Shown: one piece after another, positions 26,314 to 35,720 of the stretch | Position numbering within the stretch: position 1 is the first letter of the stretch | Layout of the letters: each line of letters opens with the position of its first letter | NCBI GenBank assembly: GCA_026014615.1 | Contig: JAOZHZ010000007.1 | Span: 1 to 63,744, forward strand | Origin: Candidatus Bathyarchaeota archaeon | GTDB taxonomy: Archaea; Thermoproteota; Bathyarchaeia; Bathyarchaeales; Bathycorpusculaceae | Direction: 5' to 3' | DNA length: 63,744 bases | Program-made: the position numbers and the translations under genes | The notes under the pieces: model-generated | Told to the model about the DNA's origin: nothing | Databases searched by the model: none | What the model saw: the letters and a program-made list of their open reading frames with translations, nothing else

Positions 26314-27404
26314 GTGACAACTTCTCCAAGTCTGCCTTCTTTAAGCGCCCGTTTGATTTCCATGGCAACCCTTCTGCCTGGACCAACCTCAATACCGTAT
26401 TTGTATTTCATGTAAGGTGAAGTTGGTTCTACACAGGGGCATCCTGGAACACGCGGGCTAACGTCGAAAACATAAAAGTCCAAATTCTTCGTAACTGCAC
26501 CCTGCAACGCAAAGAGTCCAATCATTCCTGGCGAGAACTCTTTTTTGCATGTTTCCACGAACTTTTCGGCTGCCTCAAAGATTTTCTCAATTTGGCTCTC
26601 ACGCATTGTGGCTCCCATGTGCCCAATTTCGATGTTCTGTGTGGGGATTTTGAGTTCCATTTGTTCCTGGGCAGGTAAGTCCAGTACGCCATCAAGGTCA
26701 GTTTGGATGCGTCTATCAAATCCGAGTAAGTCGATTTCGTCGGTTAAGGGTGACCAGAACAGGTTAGCGTTGAATTTTGCGCCAATAACATATTCCTCAA
26801 TAATGCTGCCTTCTAAAGCTTCGGCTGTGATTATGCCTTGTTTGATGCGTTTTTGGGCGGTTTCCTCAAACTCCTCTGGCGAGGACGCATAGAAAAAGGC
26901 TCTTTCGATAGCGCGTTCTTTCTCTGCAACCTTTACGATTGCTAACTTGTCGATGTCTTTGGGTGAATCAAACGTTTTCGGTGTGGCTATCCCTGCTTGT
27001 TGAAGCAAAAACAGCTGATTACGTGGAGTATTGCGTTCTTCGGTTCGGAGCATGGCACGGTTTCCCATCAGGGGCACAGTGAAATCGTTTTCTACCGCTT
27101 CATATCCCGCGTAAACTGAGAAGCTGCGGTTGGGTACAAACACCGTGTTTAGGTCGCAGAGTTTTTTGACGCATTCGGGTTTGGTGATGTCTGAGAACTT
27201 GTCCAGCATGATTGTGTGGTCAAAGACGCTTTTGTAGTATTTAGTGTAGGTTTTGTCTCTGCCCTTTTGACATACCACAACAGTTTCAAAGCCTTCCTGT
27301 TTGGCTCCTGACGCAATTTCTAGGGCAGAGTGTGAACCCAAAACGCCTATACGGATTTTTTCTGGGTTATACTTGCCAATAACCTGCTCTATTTCGTTTT
27401 TCAT
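26310..27404 (-). CDS. PurP paralogue with a changed ATP-binding loop
   Basis: A 364-residue PurP homologue with the same overall plan (RIGVLGSHSAL start, LDLPAQEQ, GLFALQGA, GRRVAMEIK end). The glycine-rich ATP-grasp loop, GAKGGRGYF in the neighbour, reads EKERAIERAFFY here. Catalysis as a free-standing ligase is therefore doubtful; it may be a regulatory or hetero-oligomer subunit, or use a different nucleotide mode. The ATG overlaps the purC stop by one base. Confidence 0.85.
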   Translation of the reverse strand: MKNEIEQVIGKYNPEKIRIGVLGSHSALEIASGAKQEGFETVVVCQKGRDKTYTKYYKSVFDHTIMLDKFSDITKPECVKKLCDLNTVFVPNRSFSVYAGYEAVENDFTVPLMGNRAMLRTEERNTPRNQLFLLQQAGIATPKTFDSPKDIDKLAIVKVAEKERAIERAFFYASSPEEFEETAQKRIKQGIITAEALEGSIIEEYVIGAKFNANLFWSPLTDEIDLLGFDRRIQTDLDGVLDLPAQEQMELKIPTQNIEIGHMGATMRESQIEKIFEAAEKFVETCKKEFSPGMIGLFALQGAVTKNLDFYVFDVSPRVPGCPCVEPTSPYMKYKYGIEVGPGRRVAMEIKRALKEGRLGEVVT

Positions 27405-28456
27405 TAGTTTTCACCCATGTATTCCTTGTATTCTGTGATTATTTCTTTTAATGTTGGAACAGCAAACAGTTGCCGCTTGGTCACTTCATTTGCCGCCGCC
27501 ATATACATTTCACTGATGATTTTTTTAAGTTGTGGGTCCAGCTTCGGTGGAGATTTTGCTAAAGTTTTCCAATCTGCAATGCCCTTTGCTGCCGCGGTCT
27601 TTTTTGCTTCTTCCAGCTCTAAATACCACGTGGTCTTCTTGTAGAATTGGCGAGCGATTTCTTTGCTGACGTGCACGCCGCCATACGTGAATCTGCACTC
27701 ATCTAACGTGCCCACCACATCAACGACCATGAGTTGTCGCTGTGGGTCAAAGGCTAACTCGATTTTACCATCCTCATTCTTCAAACCCACGCCCACCGCA
27801 AGTTCGCTAACAATATTATCGGTTTTTAGCAAAATCGCCTTCAAACCCGCAAGTTCATCAACGGTTAAACCCGCGATTTTTTGCGCTTCCTCCCAAGTTA
27901 TGTATCGGTCGGTTTCTTCAAGTTTAGTGCTAACATCAAAGATGGGTTTTTCCAGTTGCTCGCCGGGTTTTGGCATGTGGTCTAATCCGAGCTGTTGTAG
28001 CGTGATTTTTCCTTGGTCTAAGCGTTTGAATACACTGGAGCCTTCGGGCAGGCCGTTGCGGTAGATGATTTCCAGAGGAATCAGGCAGTTCACCAGTTTT
28101 TCTGCGTAAACGCTGTAATCGTGCACGACTTTTCCGTCTGCGACGCTGGTGTTTGGGCGGTAAATGTTTACTAAGCTAACTTCCATTGTGCTGCTGGGCT
28201 GTTTTAGTTCGTTGAACTTGACGGTTTTGCCTGATTCATCTACTAAGCCTCGGTAATGGGTTTTGATGCCTTGCTCTTCTAAGCGTTCAAAGCAGTAAGC
28301 ACCCATTGTGCATAGTGCGGCGCCTTTGCCGTCTATGTGATCGGGCATTTCTCCCCAGTCAAAAACGCTGTAACGGTCAGAAAAACTGAATCTGCCAACT
28401 CCCATCTCTGTTTGGGAGGGTTTTTTTGTTATTTGTAAATCTTTTACGCTGCCCAT
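27404..28456 (-). CDS. purC: SAICAR synthetase
   Basis: A 350-residue PurC joining aspartate to CAIR using ATP. Motifs are KVKFNELKQPSSTMEVS near the N-terminal half, VNCLIPLEIIYRNG, VVDVVGTLDECRF (metal and substrate site) and SKEIARQFYK. The length exceeds the bacterial 240 residues, as in long archaeal forms. ATG 28456 is preceded by GAGAGG. Neighbours purP (downstream) and purE (upstream) complete the middle of the pathway. Confidence 0.92.
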   Translation of the reverse strand: MGSVKDLQITKKPSQTEMGVGRFSFSDRYSVFDWGEMPDHIDGKGAALCTMGAYCFERLEEQGIKTHYRGLVDESGKTVKFNELKQPSSTMEVSLVNIYRPNTSVADGKVVHDYSVYAEKLVNCLIPLEIIYRNGLPEGSSVFKRLDQGKITLQQLGLDHMPKPGEQLEKPIFDVSTKLEETDRYITWEEAQKIAGLTVDELAGLKAILLKTDNIVSELAVGVGLKNEDGKIELAFDPQRQLMVVDVVGTLDECRFTYGGVHVSKEIARQFYKKTTWYLELEEAKKTAAAKGIADWKTLAKSPPKLDPQLKKIISEMYMAAANEVTKRQLFAVPTLKEIITEYKEYMGEN

Positions 28457-28493
28457 GTATGTCCTCTCGGTGTATGAGATTTATTCTGTGTTA

Positions 28494-28503
28494 CCTTATA
28501 TCG
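28494..28503 (-). promoter_or_regulatory. TATA-box-like element for purC-purP-purP
   Basis: On the minus strand the sequence reads CGATATAAGG, with a purine-rich stretch upstream resembling a BRE. Transcription would start near 28470, about 14 nt before the purC ATG. It suggests purC-purP-purP can be transcribed separately from purE. Confidence 0.4.
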
Positions 28504-28681
28504 TTTTATCTCCGAACTAAAAAGTTCAAAGCTTCCATTTAGGAGTAAATATTGTTTTATTGTCTTTTTCAGTTTTCAAATCAGACAATCAATAAAAGCA
28601 TTGTATGTTTTGTGGCATTTAGGCAGGCTTTTTTGTGTAAAAAACTTGAGTGCTGAAAAAATTGCTTAAGAGAAATGGGTG

Positions 28682-29161
28682 TTATTTGAGGTTTTTTATG
28701 GATTCGTTGGCTGATTCAAGCTCTTTTTTCTTTTTTTCCTGATAAGCTTTAACGGCGTTTTCAAGAGCTTTATCATCTAACCCCAAAACTTTTGCTACTG
28801 CAATCGCTGCGCCCTCCGCTTCTATTGTTACTACGGAGCCTATGCCACTGGGGACACGTAGGGATGAGTAAATGTCTGCGCCGCCGTATTTTTCTGAGTA
28901 GGGTGGGCAGGCGATGACGGGTTTGCTGGTGTTGCCGTCTATGAAGGCGCTAAGTGCGTTTGAGCGGCCAGCAACAGTGACATAGACTACTTTTTCTTTT
29001 TCAAATTCTGCCAAGATTTCAAGAACTTTTAGCGGGGTTTTGTGGGCTGAAGCAACCCTGTATTCATAGCTTACACTTAAGGCTTTGAGAAACTTTGCGA
29101 TTTCTTTGCAAAAATCCACGTCCCGTTCTGAACCCATAATTATTACTGCTTTTCCCTGCAT
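28682..29161 (-). CDS. purE: AIR carboxylase, class II PurE
   Basis: A 159-residue PurE with MGSERD and SAHKTP motifs. The active-site loop reads AGRSNALSAFIDGNT, the class II (AIR carboxylase, animal PAICS type) form, rather than the AGGAAHLPG of class I mutases. It should therefore carboxylate AIR with CO2 directly and need no PurK; none is nearby. ATG 29161 has GGTG upstream; ATG 29179 is an alternative start. Confidence 0.9.
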   Translation of the reverse strand: MQGKAVIIMGSERDVDFCKEIAKFLKALSVSYEYRVASAHKTPLKVLEILAEFEKEKVVYVTVAGRSNALSAFIDGNTSKPVIACPPYSEKYGGADIYSSLRVPSGIGSVVTIEAEGAAIAVAKVLGLDDKALENAVKAYQEKKKKELESANESIKNLK

Positions 29162-29623
29162 TACTAAACACCGTTGCATTACAGCTTAAGGATAACTTAC
29201 TAATTAATGCTTTTTCGTCTCAAATTTTGAAGTAAGTAACTTACTGAAAAAGAAGGTTCCACTTCTGTGGAGAACACATGCTTTCTTAAAAATGAGGCAA
29301 AAAATCTAGTTCTAATAGTTAGAACAGTACCCAGCAAAATTTCATCTAACCAAAAAATGGTTATTCTTCTATAAGTACACCTATGCAATAAGTCACCTCT
29401 TATGATAAATAGCCCCAAAAAATTGGCATTTCATTGCACGCAAGCACAGTCTGTGTTTTCTCTTTTTCTCAGAGTTTTCACAGAAGTACTCTTGTGCCAC
29501 TTTCTGGGGTGCCAATTTGCTGTGTTCTTCACGGTTTTTTCTCTCCTCATTTCATCCTGATTTTTCCGTTTTAGTTATTGAACAGGGCTGTTCTAATTTT
29601 TGGCTTTTTTTGAAGTGCAGAAA

Positions 29624-29632
29624 CTTTATAAG
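29624..29632 (+). promoter_or_regulatory. TATA box of the beta-propeller surface gene
   Basis: CTTTATAAG, preceded by GTGCAGAAA, lies about 80 nt before the ATG at 29711. Transcription from about 29655 would give a roughly 55-nt leader that contains two hairpins. The rest of the gene-free stretch 29162-29710 shows only AT-rich sequence. Confidence 0.5.
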
Positions 29633-29658
29633 AAACTTGAAGAGTAGAGGTAGGACAT

Positions 29659-29699
29659 GCGTAAGCAATTTTACGCTAATAAAAAACCCAACTTTGGGT
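29659..29699 (+). promoter_or_regulatory. two leader hairpins, second covering the ribosome site
   Basis: Hairpin 1 is GCGTAA/TTACGC (29659-29664 with 29671-29676). Hairpin 2 is ACCCAA/TTGGGT (29686-29699), whose 3' arm overlaps the Shine-Dalgarno GGGTGA of the 29711 gene. Folding of hairpin 2 would hide the ribosome site, so translation may be modulated by structure. Confidence 0.4.
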
Positions 29700-29710
29700 G
29701 AATTAAAAAA

Positions 29711-32700
29711 ATGAAAAATCTAAACATCTCTAAAACAAGCATAGCTACAATAATCCTTTCAATTCTATTGGTATCTTCAATGTTTATCGTGTTTGCAAGC
29801 GCAGGCATAGGCGGTCCAGACCGCACAACAAATGATCTTGAGGCCCGTGTGGACCCTATAACAGGGGTTGCATACGGTAACTTGTCACAGTACGAGTGGG
29901 TTTCTGCCGGTAACGGTGGAGAAAACCAACGATACAGTGCAGGTCCAGCACCAAACAGTCCAAACTTGCTCTGGAGCCAATACGTTGGTAGGGCTAGCGG
30001 ATATGCTGGTTCTATTCCAACCGCATATAATGGCATGGTTTTCGTATATGGACCTGAAATCCAAGCCTATAATGCTACAACTGGAGATTTGATTTTCACT
30101 TCTCCTATGCAGGGCGGTTGCCCAGGTTTTGGCGCTAATGATGACATTGTTAAATTCAGCGATGAACTCTTTGGATATCTTTCAACTACTGGTATCGTCT
30201 GGTATAACATGAGCGACGGTACATGGCTTGGTAAAACAGTATTTAGTTCAGCAAGTGGAGCTTATGGCTTTACTGATGTTGGACATGCTGGTTCTGCTAT
30301 GTACTGGGGTTGCATGTATGACTATGAATCTCAGACAATGATTACTGTAGCCATTAACGAGCAAGATGGCAAACCAATCGCTGTTGGAATCGACTGCTCA
30401 GACCTATTGAATCAAGGTGCTCCAGTAAAATGGATATACACTCTTGAAACTGGTCCTGAAGCTCTCGGCTTCGGCGGTGGTAATGCTTACTTTGGCGGTT
30501 ATGGCGAAGGTATCTTCTATGCAATTGACATTGATACTGGCGAATTAGTTTGGACACAAAATAAAGCTGGTAACGCTGGCTACTCTATTACTTACTACAA
30601 CGGTGTAGTGTATCACAGTGCATCATCAACTCAAATCACTGCACTTGACGGTGCAACAGGCGCAGTCCTAAATACCTTTGACGTTCCAGGCGGTCGTGCC
30701 TTCTTCTCATACGGAGGGGCAGCTGCTTATGGTATGTACTTCGATGGAAGTATCCAAATTCCACAAGGATGGACCAGTGCATGGAATGCAGAGACATTAG
30801 AGCAACTCTGGAAACAGCCTTCTGAATATTACATCAAATATTTGGTTGGTGTAGTCGCTGACGGTAAATTCATTACCACAACATGCGATCGTTCTCGAGG
30901 ATCTGTTCTGCCTGGTGGTGCTTCTATATCTGATGGATATAGATTAACAGCTTTCGATGTCTTCACAGGACAAGAAGTCTGGAACTTAGCCACTCCAGGA
31001 AGTGTACTTGAGCCATGCATTGCCTACGGTAACATGTACATCATGAACAACTATTACATAGAATGCTATAGTGACACTGCAACTTCTCCAGACGGAACAA
31101 CAGGTTGGCCATTCTTTGGCGGTTCAACAACCAGTGCAGGTACCTCAACAGGTCAATATCCATCTGACATCACACAAGCATTATGGGACTTCAAAGCAGA
31201 TGCTCCTATAACTGGTTCACCAGTTGTTGTTGATGGAAAAGCTTGTTTCGGTACATTTGCCGGCACCCTCTATTGTGTTGATGTAAACACAGTTGAGGAA
31301 CTGTGGACATTCAGCGTTGACGCAAGAATCCTGTCAACCCCTGCAATAGTAGACGGTGTAGTCTACACAGGTGCTGATGATGGAAACTTCTACGCTCTGG
31401 ATGCAACTACTGGTGCAGTAATCTGGACACGTTCTGCTGGCGGAATAAACCAAGGACCACTTCAAACTGCTGCATTGCAACTAAACCCATCACCAATTGT
31501 TTATGATGGTAAAGTGTTATGTGCTTCTCAAGACGGTAATCTCTACTGCTTAAATGCTGTTACTGGTGCTCCTGTTTGGATCACTCAAGTTTCTAGTGTA
31601 CGCTACGGTGTTGGTGGAACTGTTGCAATAGTGCCTGAGGACCTACTTGGTCGCACAAAGGTGCTAATCACTGCCAACTCAATATTGTACTCAATAAACT
31701 TCGAAGATGGTGATATCCTAACAGAGGACCTCATTGAGACTGCAGACAGAAGCGGCAACGTAGCCCCCTATCCTCTGACTCAACACTGTAAACCAACAGT
31801 TGTTGGTGACTTAGTGTTTACTCAGGTAGGTACAGGTTCATATGCCGAAATGAGACTCTACAACGCAACAACAATGGACATGCTCACCTCAGTGCTTCTA
31901 AGCAAAGGCTCTGGTAGCACTCCAGCCACTGAAAGCCCTGCATACATCCCAAGTCTGACTGTAGAAATCGCTGACCAAACTAACATTGGTTGGGGCGATT
32001 CCAACGAAGAACAATACATAATCAACGGCACAACAACAATGAACTTGGACGTTGTCATCGCTATTGAGTGTCAAGAAGTAGCCGCATGGGCACTTATCCC
32101 ACAAGGCACTGACCTTGATGATTCACGCACCGGCGTCTGGACTGTTAACTGCAGTGCTCCATACTACATGGTACGTTTATGGAGCAACTGGGTCGGCCAC
32201 CAATCATTCGGTAACCCAGTCGTTGCAATTAACGCCCAAACTCCAGGATTCAGCGCAATCGTATACGAAGGTAACTCCGTATATGGTTTCACAGCATACA
32301 ACTGCTCAAGTGGTGCAATCCTATCCACTTACACAGCACTAGCACAAGTATTCACAACACCAGCACTATACCAAAGCAGACTATACATGACTGACTCAGC
32401 AGGATACCTCCACTGCTTCGCAACCACCGTACCAGAATTCACAGTACCTACAGCAGAAATCTATGCTTCATCCAACAAAGGTGAAGAAATGTACGTTGAT
32501 GAAGCAATGCTGATTGAAGGTCGGTTATCCGCACTTCAAACATTCGATACAGACCTTGTTAACCCTGAAAACTTCCGCCCACCACTACCATACGCAACAG
32601 TGACCTTAACCTTCATAAACCAAGACAGCACAAGCTCATCTCAGACAGCAGTCACCGATGCTAACGGATACTTCAACTTCAGCGTGACACCAACACAGAC

Positions 32701-32959
32701 TGGCCAGGCTCAATGGTTAGTATACTTTGATGGTATGCAAACATTGAACGGTCAATACATGGATGGTGCATACACAACATACACCGCAATCAACGTGGTA
32801 GATCAAGGCGGCGATGGTGGTCAGACAACCTCTCCATCAGACACTGCAACTCCTAGTGAACCAATACCCATGGAGTACATCTACGCCATAGTAGGAATTA
32901 TTGTAGCACTAATCGTTGTAGTTGCTGTAGTAATGCTCCTACGCGGTCGTAAGAAGTAA
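29711..32959 (+). CDS. large PQQ-type beta-propeller surface protein
   Basis: A 1082-residue protein with a signal peptide (about 1-32) and many beta-propeller blades of PQQ/quinoprotein type (typical pieces ALDGATGAVLNTF, YALDATTGAVIWTR, YCLNAVTGAPVW), spanning about 70-920 in two or more propellers. An Ig/carboxypeptidase-like beta-sandwich follows (about 930-1030), then a Thr/Pro linker, one transmembrane helix (about 1052-1075) and a basic tail. It is membrane-anchored and outward facing. Blades lack clear PQQ ligands, so a structural or adhesion role is likelier than a dehydrogenase. Confidence 0.85.
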   Translation: MKNLNISKTSIATIILSILLVSSMFIVFASAGIGGPDRTTNDLEARVDPITGVAYGNLSQYEWVSAGNGGENQRYSAGPAPNSPNLLWSQYVGRASGYAGSIPTAYNGMVFVYGPEIQAYNATTGDLIFTSPMQGGCPGFGANDDIVKFSDELFGYLSTTGIVWYNMSDGTWLGKTVFSSASGAYGFTDVGHAGSAMYWGCMYDYESQTMITVAINEQDGKPIAVGIDCSDLLNQGAPVKWIYTLETGPEALGFGGGNAYFGGYGEGIFYAIDIDTGELVWTQNKAGNAGYSITYYNGVVYHSASSTQITALDGATGAVLNTFDVPGGRAFFSYGGAAAYGMYFDGSIQIPQGWTSAWNAETLEQLWKQPSEYYIKYLVGVVADGKFITTTCDRSRGSVLPGGASISDGYRLTAFDVFTGQEVWNLATPGSVLEPCIAYGNMYIMNNYYIECYSDTATSPDGTTGWPFFGGSTTSAGTSTGQYPSDITQALWDFKADAPITGSPVVVDGKACFGTFAGTLYCVDVNTVEELWTFSVDARILSTPAIVDGVVYTGADDGNFYALDATTGAVIWTRSAGGINQGPLQTAALQLNPSPIVYDGKVLCASQDGNLYCLNAVTGAPVWITQVSSVRYGVGGTVAIVPEDLLGRTKVLITANSILYSINFEDGDILTEDLIETADRSGNVAPYPLTQHCKPTVVGDLVFTQVGTGSYAEMRLYNATTMDMLTSVLLSKGSGSTPATESPAYIPSLTVEIADQTNIGWGDSNEEQYIINGTTTMNLDVVIAIECQEVAAWALIPQGTDLDDSRTGVWTVNCSAPYYMVRLWSNWVGHQSFGNPVVAINAQTPGFSAIVYEGNSVYGFTAYNCSSGAILSTYTALAQVFTTPALYQSRLYMTDSAGYLHCFATTVPEFTVPTAEIYASSNKGEEMYVDEAMLIEGRLSALQTFDTDLVNPENFRPPLPYATVTLTFINQDSTSSSQTAVTDANGYFNFSVTPTQTGQAQWLVYFDGMQTLNGQYMDGAYTTYTAINVVDQGGDGGQTTSPSDTATPSEPIPMEYIYAIVGIIVALIVVVAVVMLLRGRKK

Positions 32960-33112
32960 ACTGCAAACAACTCCCCTTTTATTTTTTTATTTTTAATTTC
33001 TACCAGTCGTAAGTAGGTACATTATTTACTTTTACTGAAAAGGCTGTTTCCTCAGAAAAAAATATAATCAACCCATCCTCAATACTCACCTGTCCTTGGA
33101 GACACAGCATAT

Positions 33113-34828
33113 TTGACTCCAAAATTTGCCCCACAAAACAAAATTATCCTAACATCCCTACTTGTCATAGCCCTAATTCTCGCTGCACTACTTGTGTCCC
33201 CCTACCTAAACAGCCTACACCAACAAACAGATGCCATACTTGTTTTGATGCAGCCCTCTCAACAGCCAAACTGGATGAATGCCTCAAAACTAATCAATAC
33301 GCTTCTACAGCTAAACTATCCAGTTTATCTCCTATCCGAACCCATCTCAGCGGTATCTAACAGCCACCGAGGCGACTTCATACTCCCCATCCCACAATCA
33401 AATGAGCAATCAATATTTACCCAATACATCAACTACCTCTCCGAACAACTCAACGTAACCATCACCTCAGTCACCAAAGTACAAGCAAACGTGTACCCCA
33501 TAAACCAGCCCAATGTTGCCGTTTATTATGGCGGCGGCGTCTCAGGTGGTTCTCTTGAACACATACACGCGCTACAGCAGGCAGGGTTTATTCTATCCAC
33601 AGTTGATGAAAACAACATGAACCTTCAAGACCTCTCCAAATTCAACGTACTCACTTTCCCAGGAGGCGGACCATACCTAAATGTTCTAACCGAAGAAAAC
33701 ACAAACAGCATTAAACAGTTTGTTCAAAACGGCGGTGGCTATCTGGGAACCTGTGGTGGTTCTGTTTTAGGTTTTAAGCTGGATTTGCTGGATGTGGACA
33801 ATTTTATGGTGGGTGATTATCCTGACTGGGCTGATTTGCGTGGTCCCTTAATCCTAAACATCACAGACCCCCAAAGTCTAATCGTGACTGGGTACCAATC
33901 AAACCTCACCAGCACCTACTACATGGGCTCTTTTATAAGCAGAGTCGGCGACGACGTTGACGTAATCTGCACCTATGGTGCCCCAACCGATGAGCTGAAA
34001 GAGTTTGGTCCTGAAATAATTGATGCATACAACGTCACCATTCAGCCTGAAGAAATAAACCTGTACTGGGGCACACCTTCCATTGTCGCTGGCGAATACG
34101 GCAACGGCAAAGTAGTGCTATCCACGACGCATCCTGAGTTGCTCGCAGAATCTCAGAGGCTGTTTGTTAACTCAATTTTCTACCTCTCCAGCGGCAACCA
34201 AACCCAACTAAAAACACAAGAACCAGCAACGTATCAGCAAACAGGAACCCTGCAAGCATTAAACCCAGATTCAATTGCTCAGGCAAGCCAACTGCTGATT
34301 CAATTGCATCAGGAAGCTTCCATAGCACAGGAAACCATGGATGCAAATCAGGAATTAAACTATCGTATTACAGGCGCAACAGGCGACTACCTTAAACTGT
34401 ACGTGGATGACGTTGATAGCCGAACCATTATGTTGCTAAATGATTTAGGCAATTTGACTTTGGCGTATGATATTTTGCTGTCAAGCGAGCTGGCAAGTGG
34501 ACCTTGGCAATTCTACAATGGAGCCGAGTTTTCAACTGAGATGCTGCCCCAAATAATCAACCAGATTCTTGACTTAAACAACAAATTAACCATCCTAACC
34601 AGTACAAGCCAGCAGCTAAGTAACCAAATGCAACAGCTAAACCAAGCAGTCGCCCTAAACAACACCAGCCAATACTACCCCACAATAATAGACCTCAACA
34701 ACCAAGAAAGTACCACCCTCTACACCCTCAAAGGCGAAGTAGAATATGATTTGCTAAACATAACCTTCCAAATGGATGCACTAAAGATACAACTGGACTT
34801 TTTGGACTTTCAAGCCAGCCAACAATAA
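33113..34828 (+). CDS. membrane-anchored GATase1-like (BPL_N-type) protein
   Basis: A 571-residue protein with an N-terminal signal anchor (about 12-32). A class I glutamine-amidotransferase-like fold follows (about 130-355), with FPGGGPYLNVL and the elbow GGGYLGTCGGSVLG, where the Cys sits at the nucleophile position, and CTTHPE near the end of the domain. The C-terminal 200 residues are helical and Gln-rich. BPL_N-type domains are of uncertain catalysis. TTG start at 33113. The integrated element begins 18 nt beyond its stop. Confidence 0.75.
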   Translation: MTPKFAPQNKIILTSLLVIALILAALLVSPYLNSLHQQTDAILVLMQPSQQPNWMNASKLINTLLQLNYPVYLLSEPISAVSNSHRGDFILPIPQSNEQSIFTQYINYLSEQLNVTITSVTKVQANVYPINQPNVAVYYGGGVSGGSLEHIHALQQAGFILSTVDENNMNLQDLSKFNVLTFPGGGPYLNVLTEENTNSIKQFVQNGGGYLGTCGGSVLGFKLDLLDVDNFMVGDYPDWADLRGPLILNITDPQSLIVTGYQSNLTSTYYMGSFISRVGDDVDVICTYGAPTDELKEFGPEIIDAYNVTIQPEEINLYWGTPSIVAGEYGNGKVVLSTTHPELLAESQRLFVNSIFYLSSGNQTQLKTQEPATYQQTGTLQALNPDSIAQASQLLIQLHQEASIAQETMDANQELNYRITGATGDYLKLYVDDVDSRTIMLLNDLGNLTLAYDILLSSELASGPWQFYNGAEFSTEMLPQIINQILDLNNKLTILTSTSQQLSNQMQQLNQAVALNNTSQYYPTIIDLNNQESTTLYTLKGEVEYDLLNITFQMDALKIQLDFLDFQASQQ

Positions 34829-34845
34829 CTTCTTTAGTTTTTGTT

Positions 34846-34873
34846 TGGTGCTACGGGCAGGATTCGAACCTGC
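34846..34873 (-). repeat. attachment-site repeat, distal copy (tRNA 3' fragment)
   Basis: 28 bp identical to 42112-42139. On the minus strand it is a tRNA T-arm plus 3' acceptor and CCA. It is not part of a complete tRNA here, and marks the far end of the integrated element. Confidence 0.9.
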
Positions 34874-34918
34874 CTTACGGCTTCCTGATTTCTTATCTTC
34901 TTTTATCTCTTGGCTCAT
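34846..34918 (-). pseudogene. integrase N-terminal fragment, int(N)
   Basis: ATG at 34918 opens a minus-strand frame reading MSQEIKEDKKSGSRK and then into the 28-bp repeat (AGSNPARST). The same nine residues are encoded in the same frame at the other repeat (42139), where the large integrase fragment continues. Joining the ends by recombination at the repeat gives one continuous integrase. This is the signature of SSV-type (type I) archaeal integrases with attP inside the gene. Confidence 0.75.
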
Positions 34919-35038
34919 AACTAAAACCTATTTGTGTTATTGTTGGTTTCTAGCTTTAAGCTTTGGGGTGCGAGACTCAACCCTTGTGGTTGATGTCTGC
35001 GGTGGCGTGATTCCTAAAAAAATGCGGCGTCACGCGTT

Positions 35039-35629
35039 TTATGGTTCTTCAGGTTTATGTATTGTTAGGTTAGCCATTTCTTCGGCAGTCATTCCTTCCC
35101 AAATAAGGACATTCAGTAGTGTTGATTCTCTGATTAGGTCAAAGTTGATTATTCCTCTTTCCATCAAACTTTTGACTCGGTTAGACAAGTCTACCCACGC
35201 TTCAAAATCATTCATCAATAAACCGATTCTGATTAACATATTACGGACGTCTTTTCTCTCGAAACCATACTTTGCAAAAATAGGTGCAGATAAGTCCTCC
35301 ATTATCTCTTTTTTTGCTTCAAAAAGCTCAATCCATTTTACATTCCATGTTCTAGGCTCAGGTAAAACAAGCAAAACAGCGAGGAGTCCCTTAAAAGTGA
35401 AAAACCATTTTTTATCAATTCTGCGTAGATAACCTTTTTTCTCAAGTATTCTTAGTCTTTTGTTTAAGGTTGCGTGCAGACTAATTTTGTTGCCTCTTAC
35501 TTGCGACATTTTATTAGCTAATTCCCAAGCAGATTGTGGACCAAAGTCCCATAGTAGCGTCAATGTTCTTATGTTGTAGTCTTTTTGTTTGCCTGAAAAG
35601 ATGCCTATTGTCTGCTTCATTATAGTCAT
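35039..35629 (-). CDS. winged-helix transcriptional regulator of the element
   Basis: A 196-residue protein whose N-terminal 85 residues form a winged helix (TLTLLWDFGPQSAWELANKM, KRLRILEKKGYLRRIDKKW). The C-terminal half is helical, of unknown fold. ATG at 35629 or 35620. It is divergent from rep across about 90 nt, a usual position for a copy-control or lysogeny-type repressor. An AT-rich stretch at 35635-35660 (ATATAGTAACTATAT, partly palindromic) could be its operator. Confidence 0.7.
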   Translation of the reverse strand: MTIMKQTIGIFSGKQKDYNIRTLTLLWDFGPQSAWELANKMSQVRGNKISLHATLNKRLRILEKKGYLRRIDKKWFFTFKGLLAVLLVLPEPRTWNVKWIELFEAKKEIMEDLSAPIFAKYGFERKDVRNMLIRIGLLMNDFEAWVDLSNRVKSLMERGIINFDLIRESTLLNVLIWEGMTAEEMANLTIHKPEEP

Positions 35630-35720
35630 TCTTCCCTATATAGTAACTATATTGCGATACTGCCTTGTAAAGCTATATCTTGACTTTTAAAAAAGTCTTT
35701 TTTGAGGAGCTTGTGAAAAA

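Noticed and set aside
29200..29418. A 72-codon minus ORF in the gap before the beta-propeller gene
   Set aside because: No ribosome site, no family, erratic composition; probably non-coding.
34845..35432. A 195-codon + strand ORF beginning VLRAGFEPAL
   Set aside because: Its start is the antisense of a tRNA T-arm, a well-known false ORF, and the rest lies opposite the winged-helix gene.
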